Assembly: GCA_963703855.1 (NCBI GenBank)
Contig: CAVPFW010000017.1
Coordinates: 1 to 64,000 of the forward strand
Direction: 5' to 3'
DNA from: AP-15 sp963703855
Lineage (GTDB): Bacteria; Pseudomonadota; Alphaproteobacteria; ATCC43930; CGMCC-115725
DNA length: 64,000 nt
Shown here: positions 39,178 to 49,321 of the stretch, one piece after another
Numbering within the stretch: the stretch's first letter is position 1
How the letters are laid out: every line of letters begins with the position of its first letter
Notes under the pieces: model-generated
What the model saw: only the letters and a program-made list of their open reading frames with translations
Database searches by the model: none
What the model was told of the DNA's origin: nothing
Translations under genes and position numbers: made by a program

Positions 39178-40317
39178 ATGAACCCGACCACCATCATCGC
39201 GATCCTGCTGATGCCGGGATGGGTGTATCTGCTCGGCGCGACCCTGGCGGTGACGCGGTTTGCCCGGCGCCTCCTGCCGATAGCGGCGGAACAACCGGCG
39301 GTCTCGATCTTGAAGCCGCTGCACGGCGCCGAGCCCGGGCTCTACCAAAACCTGCGCTCGTTCGCCGAGCAGGATTACCCGGCGCGGCAGATCGTGCTCG
39401 GCATCGACGATCCGCAGGACGGCGCGCTCGACGCCGCCCGGGCGCTGCTTCGCGACTTTCCCGGCAGCGATGTGACGCTGGTCGTCGATCCGCGCATCCG
39501 CGGCGGCAATCGAAAGGTGTCCAACCTCGAAAACATGCTGCCGGCGGTGCGCCACGACATCCTCGTCCTCGCCGACAGCGACATGCGGGTCGATCGGCGC
39601 TATCTGGCCGCGGTCACCGCGCCGTTCGACGATCCGCGCACCGGCATCGTCACCTGTCTCTACAAGGGCGTGCCGACCGGCGGCGTCTGGTCGCAGCTGG
39701 GCGCGGCGCACATCAATTTCGGATTTTTGCCCGGCGCGCTGGTCGGCGAGGCGCTGGGCATCGGTCGCGGCTGCTTTGGCGCCACGATCGCGCTGCGTCG
39801 CGCGACGCTCGACCGCATCGGCGGGTTCGCGCGGTTGCGCGACGAGCTCGCCGACGATCATCGATTGGGCGACGCGGTGCGGGCCCAGGGCCTCGCGGTC
39901 GTGCTGTCGCGCTATGTCGTCGAGGCCCGGGTGTCGGAGCCGTCCTTTGGCGCGTTGTGGCGTCACGAGCTGCGCTGGGCGCGCACCGTTCGCAGGCTGA
40001 CCCCGGCGGGGTTTGCCGGGTCGGTCCTGGCCCATCCGGCAGCGATTGCGGCGCTCGGCGCCGCCGCAACCCGATTTGGCTTGACCTCCTGCGTCTTTCT
40101 CGGGATCACGTGCCTGGCGAGATGGGCATCGGCACGGGCGATCGCGCGCGCGCTCGGTCTGCCCGCGGCCAGGCCCTGGCTTCTCCCGATGCGCGATGCC
40201 TTGTCCTTTGCCGTGTTCGTCGCCAGCTTCTTCGGACGGACGGTCTTCTGGCGGGACCAGCATTTCCGCGTCGAGCCGAGCGGCCGCATGACAGTCGACG
40301 GAGACAAGGCCCGATGA
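39178..40317 (+). CDS. hpnI: Hopanoid glycosyltransferase HpnI
   Basis: HpnI adds N-acetylglucosamine to bacteriohopanetetrol. The 379-residue protein looks like a ceramide-glucosyltransferase-type GT21 enzyme: an N-terminal membrane segment (IIAILLMPGWVYLLGATLAV), VSILKPLHGAEPGLYQNL, DSDMRVDRRYL for the DxD-type donor site, and LRDELADDHRLGDAVRAQG with the D1-D2-D3 pattern. C-terminal hydrophobic segments anchor it. It diverges from ispH across 122 bases and overlaps hpnJ by four bases. Confidence 0.94.
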   Translation: MNPTTIIAILLMPGWVYLLGATLAVTRFARRLLPIAAEQPAVSILKPLHGAEPGLYQNLRSFAEQDYPARQIVLGIDDPQDGALDAARALLRDFPGSDVTLVVDPRIRGGNRKVSNLENMLPAVRHDILVLADSDMRVDRRYLAAVTAPFDDPRTGIVTCLYKGVPTGGVWSQLGAAHINFGFLPGALVGEALGIGRGCFGATIALRRATLDRIGGFARLRDELADDHRLGDAVRAQGLAVVLSRYVVEARVSEPSFGALWRHELRWARTVRRLTPAGFAGSVLAHPAAIAALGAAATRFGLTSCVFLGITCLARWASARAIARALGLPAARPWLLPMRDALSFAVFVASFFGRTVFWRDQHFRVEPSGRMTVDGDKAR

Positions 40318-41741
40318 TGAAGACCCTGTTCCTGCACCCGCCTTCGTTCGACGGTTTCGACGGCGGTGCGGGCTCGCGCTATCAGGCGCGGCGCGAGATC
40401 CGGTCGTTCTGGTACCCGACCTGGCTCGCCCAGCCGGCCGCTCTGGTTCCCGGCAGCCGGCTCGTCGACGCGCCGCCGGCGGGGCTGAAGCTCGCCGACA
40501 TATTGCCGCTCGCCGGCGATTACGAGCTTGCGGTGCTGCATACCTCGACCCCGTCCTTTGCCTCGGACGTCAAGATTGCCGAAGCGCTCAAGGACGCGAA
40601 CCCGCGGCTGAGGATCGGCATGGTCGGGGCCAAGGTCGCGGTCGAGCCGGAGGACAGCCTGAAGGCCTCCGCGGCGCTCGACTTCGTCGCCCGCGAGGAA
40701 TTCGACTTCACGATCAAAGAGGTCGCCGAGGGCCGCGCGTTCGACGCGATCGACGGGCTCAGCCATCGCAACGGGAATGGCGGCGTCAGCCACAACCGCG
40801 ATCGCGCGGTGCTCGAAGACATGGACCAGCTGCCCTTCGTCAGCGAGGTCTACAAGCGCGACCTCAGGATCGAAAACTACTTCATCGGTTATCTGCAGCA
40901 CCCCTACCTGTCGCTCTATACCGGGCGCGGCTGCCGCTCGAAATGCACCTTCTGCCTGTGGCCGCAGACCGTCGGCGGGCACCGCTACCGGGTGCGCAGT
41001 GTCGCCCACGTCGTCGAGGAGATCCGCTTGGCGAAAGCCTGGTTCCCGCAGGTCAAGGAATTCTTTTTCGACGACGACACCTTTACCGACGACCGCCCGC
41101 GCGCCGAGGCGATCGCCCGCGAGCTGGGACGGCTCGGGGTCACCTGGTCGTGCAACGCCAAGGCGAACGTGCCGCGCGCCACCCTCGAAGTCTTGCGCGA
41201 CAACGGGCTGCGGCTGCTGCTGGTCGGCTACGAATTGGGGAACCAGCAGATCCTCAACAACATCAAAAAGGGGATGCGGGTCGACATCGCCCGACGCTTT
41301 ACCAAGGACTGCCACGAGCTCGGGATCACGATCCACGGCACCTTCATCCTTGGCCTGCCCGGCGAAACCAGGGAGACGATCGAGGAAACCATCCGCTTTG
41401 CCGGCGAAATCAATCCGCACACGATCCAGGTGTCCTTGGCTGCGCCCTACCCCGGCACCGCTCTGCACCGCCAGGCGGTCGAAAACGGCTGGCTCGACAT
41501 CGGGCACGCCGAGCTGACCGACGACCGCGGCGTGCAGATAGCACCACTGCACTACCCGCATTTGTCGCATACCGAGATCTTCCAGTCGCTCGAGACCTTC
41601 TACAAGCGCTTCTATTTCCGCCGCAAAAAGATCGCTTCGCTGGTCGCCGAGATGCTGCGCAGCCCGCAGATGCTGCGCCGCCGGCTGCGCGAAGGCGTCG
41701 AGTTCTTTCATTTCCTGCGTCATCGTGAAATGGCCGGCTGA
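40314..41741 (+). CDS. hpnJ: Hopanoid radical SAM protein HpnJ
   Basis: HpnJ rearranges the glucosamine head group into the cyclitol ether. The 475-residue protein begins at ATG 40314 in the hpnI stop (ATGATGA; the second ATG is also possible). The radical-SAM motif is GCRSKCTFCLWPQ, then FFFDDDTFTDDRPRAEAIA and LLVGYELGNQQILNNIKKG. The N-terminal 180 residues are Rossmann-like as in B12-type radical SAM proteins, though I do not see a DxHxxG cobalamin motif. It is followed by a repeat before hpnK. Confidence 0.94.
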   Translation: MMKTLFLHPPSFDGFDGGAGSRYQARREIRSFWYPTWLAQPAALVPGSRLVDAPPAGLKLADILPLAGDYELAVLHTSTPSFASDVKIAEALKDANPRLRIGMVGAKVAVEPEDSLKASAALDFVAREEFDFTIKEVAEGRAFDAIDGLSHRNGNGGVSHNRDRAVLEDMDQLPFVSEVYKRDLRIENYFIGYLQHPYLSLYTGRGCRSKCTFCLWPQTVGGHRYRVRSVAHVVEEIRLAKAWFPQVKEFFFDDDTFTDDRPRAEAIARELGRLGVTWSCNAKANVPRATLEVLRDNGLRLLLVGYELGNQQILNNIKKGMRVDIARRFTKDCHELGITIHGTFILGLPGETRETIEETIRFAGEINPHTIQVSLAAPYPGTALHRQAVENGWLDIGHAELTDDRGVQIAPLHYPHLSHTEIFQSLETFYKRFYFRRKKIASLVAEMLRSPQMLRRRLREGVEFFHFLRHREMAG

Positions 41742-41802
41742 AATACCCAAACCTGCGCAATCCGGTGCCCGCTTGTGCTGACTCCCGCATTCCCCTTTTT
41801 CG

Positions 41803-41878
41803 TCGTCCTCGCGAAGGCGGGGACCCAGGGGCCCAAGAATTTCCCCAGCCGCCCCCCGCTTGCGCGGGGGTGACGGGA
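41803..41878 (+). repeat. Short copy of the dispersed palindromic repeat
   Basis: This copy begins CGTCCTCGCGAAGGCGGGGACCCAGGG-like and ends with CCCCGCTTGCGCGGGGG and TGACGGG. It shares both ends with the 49133-49263 copy but lacks the middle, so it is about 76 bases. It lies between hpnJ and hpnK and could form strong hairpins. Confidence 0.7.
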
Positions 41879-41898
41879 AGCTGCCGGAATTCGCGCGC

Positions 41899-42744
41899 GT
41901 GAAGCGGCTGATCGTCTGCGCCGACGATTTCGGGCTCGACCCGGCTGTAAATGAGGCCGTCGAAGCGGCGCATCGGCACGGCATCCTGTCGAGTGCGAGT
42001 TTGATGATCGGGGCGCCGGCGGCGGCGGATGCGGTGGCGCGCGCCCACCGCTTGCCGGGCCTGCGGGTCGGGCTCCATCTGGTGCTGGTCGACGGACGCC
42101 CGGTATCGCCGCCTGCCGAAGTGTCGGCGCTCGTCGGAGCCACCGGAGAATTCGATCGCAACATGGCCCGCGCCGGCGTCCGGTTTTTCTTAGTTGAGCG
42201 CGTTCGCCGCCAGCTGGCCTGCGAGGTTCACGCGCAATTCGAGGCGTTTCGCGCGACCGGACTGGCGCTCGACCACGTCAACGCCCACAAGCACATACAT
42301 CTTCATCCGAGCGTCGCCGGGCTGATAATCGAGATCGGCCGCGACTACGGCATGAAGGCCGTGCGCGTCCCGGCCGAGCCGGTCGCGGCATTGCGCCGGG
42401 CTTTTCCCGATGAGCGCTACCCGACGCCCCTCTACCGGCCGTGGATCGAGAAACTGCGGCGGCGGCTGCGGCGAGCGGGCCTACAGGTAAACGATCATGT
42501 CTTCGGCCTGGCTTGGAGCGGCGGCATGACCGAAGATCGAGTGCTGCGATTGCTCCCGCATCTGCCCGACGGCGTCAGCGAGATCTATTTTCACCCGGCT
42601 ACTCGACGCACTCCGCGGCTGGTCGCTGCGATGCCGGGCTACCGCCATCCGGAAGAGCTTGCCGCATTGCTGAGCCCCGCGGTCGGGGCCCGCATCGAAG
42701 CACTCGGAATCGGCCGCCTCAGCTACGGCGACCTCGCGGCTTAA
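41899..42744 (+). CDS. hpnK: Hopanoid-associated YdjC-type deacetylase HpnK
   Basis: HpnK removes the acetyl group from N-acetylglucosaminyl hopanoid before HpnJ acts. The protein has about 281 residues from GTG 41899; a longer open frame begins inside the repeat and is rejected. YdjC-family metal residues appear in IVCADDFGLDPAVNEAV (Asp pair) and VNAHKHIHLHPSV (His pair). HLVLVDGRPVSPP and EIYFHPATR are conserved. No strong ribosome site is seen before the GTG, so the exact start is uncertain. Confidence 0.92.
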   Translation: MKRLIVCADDFGLDPAVNEAVEAAHRHGILSSASLMIGAPAAADAVARAHRLPGLRVGLHLVLVDGRPVSPPAEVSALVGATGEFDRNMARAGVRFFLVERVRRQLACEVHAQFEAFRATGLALDHVNAHKHIHLHPSVAGLIIEIGRDYGMKAVRVPAEPVAALRRAFPDERYPTPLYRPWIEKLRRRLRRAGLQVNDHVFGLAWSGGMTEDRVLRLLPHLPDGVSEIYFHPATRRTPRLVAAMPGYRHPEELAALLSPAVGARIEALGIGRLSYGDLAA

Positions 42745-42868
42745 TCATCATCGGCGCGCCTGGAGGCCGAGCCCTTTACGATTTGTCAAATTTTCTCCCG
42801 CGCAATGAGTGCAGGGCAGCGAGCAAGCAACCCCAGGGCAGCTTGCAAGCGTGTGGGAGAATCGAAAA

Positions 42869-43399
42869 GTGCGCCTTCCGGGATCACTCAAGCTAATCGC
42901 CATGATCATGGCATTGGCGGGGTGCGCGGGAAGAGCGCCGCAGCCTGTTGCCGTTGTGCAATCGCAAGACCAGTCGATGGATTGCACGGCGATCGCTGCC
43001 ATTGTCAAAGCCAACGATAGGAAAATTCAGGAGCTTGCCTCGGAGGACGGCGCCAAAGTCGCCCAAAACGTGGCAGCTGGGGTGGCTGGCCTTTTTATCT
43101 GGCCCCTATGGTTCGGCATGGATTTCCAGGGCGCGGCGAGTACCGAAACCACGGCCCTGCAAAGCCGGCAGGAATATCTCGGTGCATCGGCCGAACAAAA
43201 GCGCTGCGGTGCGCCTCGAGCGATCGCAGCCGCTTATACTCAGCCCCGCACCGTTGCGGCTGCGCCGGTCGTCCCGCGAGTAGCTGGCGCAGCACCGATG
43301 TTGGAAATCGGCCCCAAAGACCCAGGCCGGGTCGTGCTGTTCCCGGTGACGATCTACAACCCCTACTATCCGCCAGGCGTATTCGTGGACGTCCGGTGA
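42869..43399 (+). CDS. Small predicted lipoprotein of unknown function
   Basis: From GTG 42869, preceded by GTGGGAGA, the product has 176 residues. The first 21 form a lipoprotein signal with a lipobox ending LAGC at Cys19. The mature part has one hydrophobic stretch (VAAGVAGLFIWPLWFGM), a predicted helical region with two Cys, and a Pro/Tyr-rich end (NPYYPPGVF). I do not recognise a named family. It follows hpnK by 124 bases on the same strand but nothing ties it to hopanoids. Confidence 0.65.
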   Translation: MRLPGSLKLIAMIMALAGCAGRAPQPVAVVQSQDQSMDCTAIAAIVKANDRKIQELASEDGAKVAQNVAAGVAGLFIWPLWFGMDFQGAASTETTALQSRQEYLGASAEQKRCGAPRAIAAAYTQPRTVAAAPVVPRVAGAAPMLEIGPKDPGRVVLFPVTIYNPYYPPGVFVDVR

Positions 43400-43557
43400 T
43401 GGCGGCTCGCGGCCTCCGGCACCGATGGGCCGCTGGCCCGCCGGCGCTCTATCGAAGCGAGAAAAAGGCGGGAGATATGGACTATTGCCGCGAAAATTCC
43501 GAACCGAGGACATAAAGCAGTCACGGTTTACGTTGATGCTGCATATAACAGAGGAAC

Positions 43558-43770
43558 ATGGAGGGACTCATGGACGGGCGCTTCGATTGCTGCAGCTACC
43601 GGCCCAGCCTCGACGACCTGCTCGCCGACGAGGTCATGCAGCCCGTATTGCGCAGCGCCGGGCTCGACCGGCACGAGCTGCGCGAAATGATGGTGGAAAC
43701 CGCGCGGCGCATCGACGACCGCGACCGGCAGAACGACGGAGCCGAGCTGGGGACGGAGCCGGCCGAATAG
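43558..43770 (+). CDS. Small hypothetical protein (70 residues)
   Basis: The ATG at 43558 follows CAGAGGA; a second ATG four codons later (43570) has GGAGGGA just before it and is also a credible start. The product is acidic with two adjacent Cys (RFDCCSYRPSLDDLLAD) and a helical middle (HELREMMVETARRID). No signal or membrane segment is seen. Normal codon use and a strong ribosome site support it. The family is unknown to me. Confidence 0.55.
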   Translation: MEGLMDGRFDCCSYRPSLDDLLADEVMQPVLRSAGLDRHELREMMVETARRIDDRDRQNDGAELGTEPAE

Positions 43771-43800
43771 CTGGCCCCCGCCGAATAGACCACCGGATCG

Positions 43801-45240
43801 TCACGCGGCCAGCATCGGGAACTCGAGCCGAACCCGCAGACCGGGCTGGTTGTCGGCGAGCGCAACGGTGCCGTGGTGCCGATGCGCCACCGCGCGCACA
43901 AGGCTGAGGCCAAGCCCGTTTCCCGGCGTGCTGCGGCTTGGCTCGAGACGCACAAAACGATCGAACACGATCTCGCGATCGGCTTCGGGGATTCCCGGGC
44001 CGCGATCGGCAACGTCGAGCACGGCGCGTTCGGCAGAGCGAAAAACCCGGATCTGCAGCTCGCCCCCGACCGCATATTTGAGCGCGTTGTCGAGCAAATT
44101 GGCGAGCATCTGCGACAACAGGTGCCGATCGCCACGGATCCTCACAGAGGGCTCGACCGCCAGCCTGAGGTCAAAGCCTTTTTCCTCGGCGACAGGCTCG
44201 TAGAACTCGGCGGCGGAACGGGCGACCTCCGACAGGTCCAGGGGTTCGGTTTGAGCGTGCCTCGCGCCGGCCTCGGCCTCGGCGATGCCGAGGAGTGCGT
44301 TGAACGTTGCCAGCAGCCGGTCGGCCTCCTCGATGGCGGCGCGGATCGCTTCGCGCTGGGTGGGCGGGTCTGCCGGTCCGATCAGCGCCAGCTCGAGGCG
44401 GGCGCGCAACCGCGCCAGCGGCGTCTTCAGGTCGTGGGCGACGTCGTCGGTGACCTCGCGCATCGCGGCCATCAGCCGTTCGATCTGATCCAGCATGCGA
44501 TTGAGATTGGCCGCGAGCTGGTCGAACTCGTCGCTGGTGCCTGCGAGCGGGACGCGATCGGACAGGTTCCCAGCCATCACGCGCTCGCTGGTGCGGTTGA
44601 CCAGCTCGACCCGGCGCAACAAGTTGCGGCTCATCGCCGCGCCGCCGAGGAGGCCGACCCCGAGCGCCACCAGCCCCGACCACAGCAGGGTCAGCTTGAC
44701 CCGGTCGCGGAACGCCGCCGCATCGCTGATGTCGCGGCCGGCCAAGAGGCGGTAACCCCCGGGAATGATGATCAGGCGGCCTCGCGCGGGATCGGTTCGG
44801 ATGTGGCCGTCGACCCGGGCTTCGACCGCGAACGACAGCCACCCGGTGCGGGCGGGCACCCCGGCGGGCCAGGCCGCGATGTTGCCGGCGAGCGGCTGCC
44901 CGTCGGGGTCGGTGACCAGATACAGCATCGCGTCGCCGCGGTCGCCGGCGCTGCGCGCCGCGACGATCTGAACGAGCCCGCTCAAACCGCGCTCGGCGTA
45001 TTGTTCGGCCAGCCCGGTGATCTCGGCCTCCAGCGTCGCCTCGGTCTGCCGCTCGACAAAATCGGCGCTGGTCCAATAGACGAACAGCAGCACGCCCAGC
45101 ACCGAGGCGGCAAACACCAGGAAATAAAGCGCCGCCAGACGAAAGGCGTGCGTGCCCACCAGCCGTCGCAGATTTGCGGTAAAGCGGCGGGGCCGCGACC
45201 ATGATCGCGGGCCGCTGAGGAGGAGCTTTTCGGCAACCAT
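43801..45240 (-). CDS. HAMP-containing sensor histidine kinase
   Basis: This 479-residue inner-membrane kinase has two helices (about 34-56 and 183-203) flanking a periplasmic sensor of about 125 residues, a HAMP domain, HisKA with VAHDLKTPLARL (His269 phosphorylated), and HATPase_c with NLLDNALKY (Asn385), ADRGPGIP and GNGLGLSLV. It follows the OmpR-type regulator by 24 bases and probably signals to it. The signal is unknown; the sensor domain is poorly conserved and shows no obvious metal motif. Confidence 0.93.
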   Translation of the reverse strand: MVAEKLLLSGPRSWSRPRRFTANLRRLVGTHAFRLAALYFLVFAASVLGVLLFVYWTSADFVERQTEATLEAEITGLAEQYAERGLSGLVQIVAARSAGDRGDAMLYLVTDPDGQPLAGNIAAWPAGVPARTGWLSFAVEARVDGHIRTDPARGRLIIIPGGYRLLAGRDISDAAAFRDRVKLTLLWSGLVALGVGLLGGAAMSRNLLRRVELVNRTSERVMAGNLSDRVPLAGTSDEFDQLAANLNRMLDQIERLMAAMREVTDDVAHDLKTPLARLRARLELALIGPADPPTQREAIRAAIEEADRLLATFNALLGIAEAEAGARHAQTEPLDLSEVARSAAEFYEPVAEEKGFDLRLAVEPSVRIRGDRHLLSQMLANLLDNALKYAVGGELQIRVFRSAERAVLDVADRGPGIPEADREIVFDRFVRLEPSRSTPGNGLGLSLVRAVAHRHHGTVALADNQPGLRVRLEFPMLAA

Positions 45241-45264
45241 CGAACCGTACCGGAGGGGCCCGGA

Positions 45265-45942
45265 CTAATTCGGCGCCCGCAGACAATAGCCCGCGCCGCG
45301 CACCGTGTGGAGCAGAGGTCGAGCGAAATTCTTGTCGATCTTTTGCCGCAGCCGGCTGACATGGACATCGACGACATTGGTCTGCGGATCGAAATGATAG
45401 TCCCACACGTGCTCGAGCAGCATCGTGCGGGTCACGACGTGACTGGCGTTGCGCATCAGATACTCGAGCAGCCGGAACTCGCGCGGCAGCAGATCGATCG
45501 GCTTGCCGCAGCGCTTGACGGTTCGGGTCAGCAGGTCGAGCTCCAGATCGGCCACCCGCAGCGCCGTCGTCGCCTGTGCCGCCGATCCGCGGCGCAGCAG
45601 CGCCTCGAGGCGGGCCAGCAGCTCGCTGAAGGCGAACGGCTTGACCAGGTAGTCGTCGCCGCCGGCGCGCAGCCCCTTGACCCGGTCGTCGACGCTGCCG
45701 AGCGCGCTCAGGATCAGCGCCGGCGTGCGAATTTCGGCGGCGCGCAGGGTGCCCAACAGGGCCAAGCCGTCCATCCCCGGCAGCATGCGGTCGAGCACGA
45801 TCGCGTCGTAGCTGCCCGAGCTCGCCAAAAACAGCCCCTCGCGGCCATCGCCGGCGCGGTCGACCGTAAAGCCGCTTTCGCCAAGCCCCTTGGTCAGATA
45901 GGAGGCGGTTTCACGATCGTCTTCGACGACCAGGAGCTTCAT
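45265..45942 (-). CDS. OmpR-family response regulator
   Basis: This 225-residue regulator has a receiver domain with VVEDD, the phosphoacceptor Asp51 in AIVLDRMLPGMDG and Lys in DDYLVKPFAF. A winged-helix DNA-binding domain follows (LLPREFRLLEYLMRNASHVV, then VDVHVSRLRQKIDK). It is the first gene of a two-gene minus-strand operon with the histidine kinase. Its start is 318 bases from the divergent Rrf2 gene, and its targets cannot be told from the sequence. Confidence 0.94.
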   Translation of the reverse strand: MKLLVVEDDRETASYLTKGLGESGFTVDRAGDGREGLFLASSGSYDAIVLDRMLPGMDGLALLGTLRAAEIRTPALILSALGSVDDRVKGLRAGGDDYLVKPFAFSELLARLEALLRRGSAAQATTALRVADLELDLLTRTVKRCGKPIDLLPREFRLLEYLMRNASHVVTRTMLLEHVWDYHFDPQTNVVDVHVSRLRQKIDKNFARPLLHTVRGAGYCLRAPN

Positions 45943-46260
45943 GTTCTTTCACTGGGCAAAGGTGCGATCCGAGCGGGACGAAGGCCGGTTGTCCTTGGGT
46001 CGGGAACGATGATCAAGTGGTGTTCGGGCGACCGAGAGGCAAGTCGACCGGCTTTGCAGCGGGACTGCTTCGAGCCTGCCGCCGGTCGAAAAATCGCCTT
46101 TCGAGCGGCCCTTTCCGGTGCGGCCTTGCGCTTATCGCGGACCGCTGTCGCACCCCGCCGCGGGACGGGGCTTGACCCGGACAGCTTAACGACGATCTAT
46201 AGCGTACCAATCCGGTCCGAATTCGCGTTGTTCGGCCACCCTCGGTCAGGCTGAAACCAA
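45943..46260. other. Divergent intergenic region between the two-component pair and suf operon
   Basis: No gene is seen in these 318 bases. The right part contains a possible promoter and operator for the suf operon, listed separately. The left part, next to the response regulator start, shows no clear motif. Confidence 0.6.
46172..46223 (+). promoter_or_regulatory. Possible suf promoter and Rrf2-type operator
   Basis: TTGACC (46172-46177) is followed 20 bases later by TATAGC (46198-46203), a loosely spaced promoter-like pair. Next is AATCCGGTCCGAATT (46209-46223), a 15-base palindrome with one mismatched pair. It lies 38-52 bases before the Rrf2 start. Autoregulation by the Fe-S regulator would place its operator exactly here, but that is inferred from position. 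Confidence 0.4.
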
Positions 46261-46713
46261 ATGATCATCCTCAGCAAGCTTGCGGATTACGGCGTCATCG
46301 TCGCGACCCATCTGGCCGCCGATCCCGATCGCCAGCTGACCGCAGCGGCGGTCGCCGACGAGACCCGGCTGCCGCGGGCGACGGTCGCCAAGATCTTGAA
46401 GGGGCTGGCGCATGCGGGGTTGGTCACGGCGGCGCGCGGCGCGGCCGGCGGCTATCGCTTGGCGCGCCGGGCGACGGCGATATCGGTCGCCGAGGTGGTG
46501 GCCGCGATCGACGGCGATATCGGTCTCACGCAATGCTCGGTCCACGTCGCCGAATGCGCCCGCACCAATTATTGCCCAACTCGGCCGCATTGGGCGGCGA
46601 TTAATCGTGCCGTCGAGCAGGCGCTGGCGGCGGTCTCGCTCGACGCGATGATCACGCCCTCCGCGTTTGTGCCGCGCCGGCCCGCCGCTCTCGCTCATCC
46701 CGCCGCAAACTGA
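46261..46713 (+). CDS. Rrf2-family Fe-S assembly regulator
   Basis: This 150-residue Rrf2 protein has the winged helix (TAAAVADETRLPRATVAKILKGL, then GAAGGYRLARR) and three Cys in QCSVHVAECARTNYC (Cys92, Cys99, Cys105), which bind a 2Fe-2S cluster in IscR-type regulators. It begins the suf operon 18 bases before sufB, matching the SUF-system regulator group. It probably represses suf genes when the cluster is present. The palindrome upstream is a candidate site. Confidence 0.92.
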   Translation: MIILSKLADYGVIVATHLAADPDRQLTAAAVADETRLPRATVAKILKGLAHAGLVTAARGAAGGYRLARRATAISVAEVVAAIDGDIGLTQCSVHVAECARTNYCPTRPHWAAINRAVEQALAAVSLDAMITPSAFVPRRPAALAHPAAN

Positions 46714-46731
46714 CGAGCTCAGATAATTCGC

Positions 46732-48186
<1,455 letters not shown>

Positions 48187-48330
48187 TGCCCCCTCTTCTC
48201 CATCTCGGCGAAAGCCGGGACCCATCGTGGTGCGCGGCTCGCTGCCGCAGAAGGGGCTCGAAGCCGGTGCGAGATGGGCGGCAGCGAGCGAGCAGAAAAA
48301 TAGGCCCCGGCCTTCGCCGGGGTGGAATGG
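48187..48330. repeat. Repeat-like palindromic segment between sufB and sufC
   Basis: Two GC hairpin ends frame this gap: CTCGGCGAAAGCCGGGACCC near its start and GGCCCCGGCCTTCGCCGGGG near its end. It has a short inverted pair within (CGCTGCCGC and GCGGCAGCG). It resembles the dispersed family at 49133-49263 in its ends but differs in the middle. It lies inside an operon, so it would be transcribed. Confidence 0.6.
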
Positions 48331-48337
48331 AAATTTG

Positions 48338-49087
48338 ATGTTAGAGATCGAAAATCTCCATGCGCGCTTGGCCGATGGCCGCGAGATCCTGAAAGGCATC
48401 GATCTTTCGGTCGGTAGCGGCGAGGTGCATGCGATCATGGGCCCGAACGGCTCGGGCAAGAGCACCTTGGCCGCGGTGCTCGCCGGCCGCGACGGCTACG
48501 AGGTCACCCAAGGCACGGTCCGCTATCTCGGCCGTGACCTGTTGGCGATGCCGGCCGACGAGCGGGCGCGCGACGGGCTGTTTCTGGCGTTCCAGTACCC
48601 AGTCGAGATCCCGGGCGTGAACAACATGTATTTTCTGCGCACCGCGTTGAATGCCGGGCGCCGCCACCGCGGCGAGCCCGAGCTCGACGCCGGCCAGTTC
48701 CTGCGTGCGGTGCGGGCCAAGCTCAAGGAACTCGACATCGGCGAGGACCTGTTGCAGCGCGCGGTCAATGTCGGGTTTTCCGGCGGCGAGAAAAAGCGCA
48801 ACGAAATCTTTCAGATGGCGATGCTGGAGCCGCGGCTGGCGATCCTCGACGAGACTGACAGCGGCCTCGACATCGACGCCTTGCGGGTGGTCGCGACCGG
48901 CGTCAACCGGCAGCGCGCCCCCGACCGCGCCATCGTCATTATCACCCACTATCAACGGCTCCTGGATTATGTCGAGCCCGACCGGGTGCATGTGCTGCAG
49001 GACGGGCATATCGTCGAGTTGGGCGACAAGTCGCTCGCGATCGAACTCGAACGGCGCGGCTACGGCGCGTTCGGCGACGCAGCCTGA
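48338..49087 (+). CDS. sufC: Fe-S assembly ATPase SufC
   Basis: SufC is the ABC-type ATPase that drives the SufBCD complex. From ATG 48338 the protein has 249 residues. Walker A (MGPNGSGKST), the SufC-type signature (FSGGEKKRNEI), Walker B (LAILDETDSGLD) and the H-loop (IITHYQRL) are all present. The open frame extends upstream into the repeat, which is not coding. A second repeat follows before sufD. Confidence 0.97.
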   Translation: MLEIENLHARLADGREILKGIDLSVGSGEVHAIMGPNGSGKSTLAAVLAGRDGYEVTQGTVRYLGRDLLAMPADERARDGLFLAFQYPVEIPGVNNMYFLRTALNAGRRHRGEPELDAGQFLRAVRAKLKELDIGEDLLQRAVNVGFSGGEKKRNEIFQMAMLEPRLAILDETDSGLDIDALRVVATGVNRQRAPDRAIVIITHYQRLLDYVEPDRVHVLQDGHIVELGDKSLAIELERRGYGAFGDAA

Positions 49088-49132
49088 GCCCGGCGGCCCG
49101 GCGATGAAACGCGCAGCTCCTGATCGGTTATT

Positions 49133-49263
49133 CGTCGTTCCCGCGAAAGCGCGAATCGAGGGCCGTCGGGGGTTTCTGCGGCTGCTCCAGGTTCAGGCGA
49201 GGGGCGGGCCCTGGCCCGAACAGGGGGGCAGGCCCTGGACCCCCGCTCGCGCAGGGGTGACGG
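49133..49263 (+). repeat. Dispersed palindromic repeat, long copy between sufC and sufD
   Basis: This 131-base element begins CGTTCCCGCGAAAGCG and ends CCCCCGCTCGCGCAGGGG with TGACGG. It matches the complement of 21691-21818, including 22 identical bases at 49209-49230, and shares its ends with 41803-41878. It separates two suf genes in the same direction. Confidence 0.8.
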
Positions 49264-49321
49264 GTCCCACGTCAATGTTACGTACGCTGTGCCGGGTCGG
49301 AGACAACTCCGGAGGACATCG

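Noticed and set aside
39963..42164. 733-codon minus-strand open frame across hpnI-hpnK
   Set aside because: It crosses three well-identified genes and a non-coding repeat, and has no recognisable domain.
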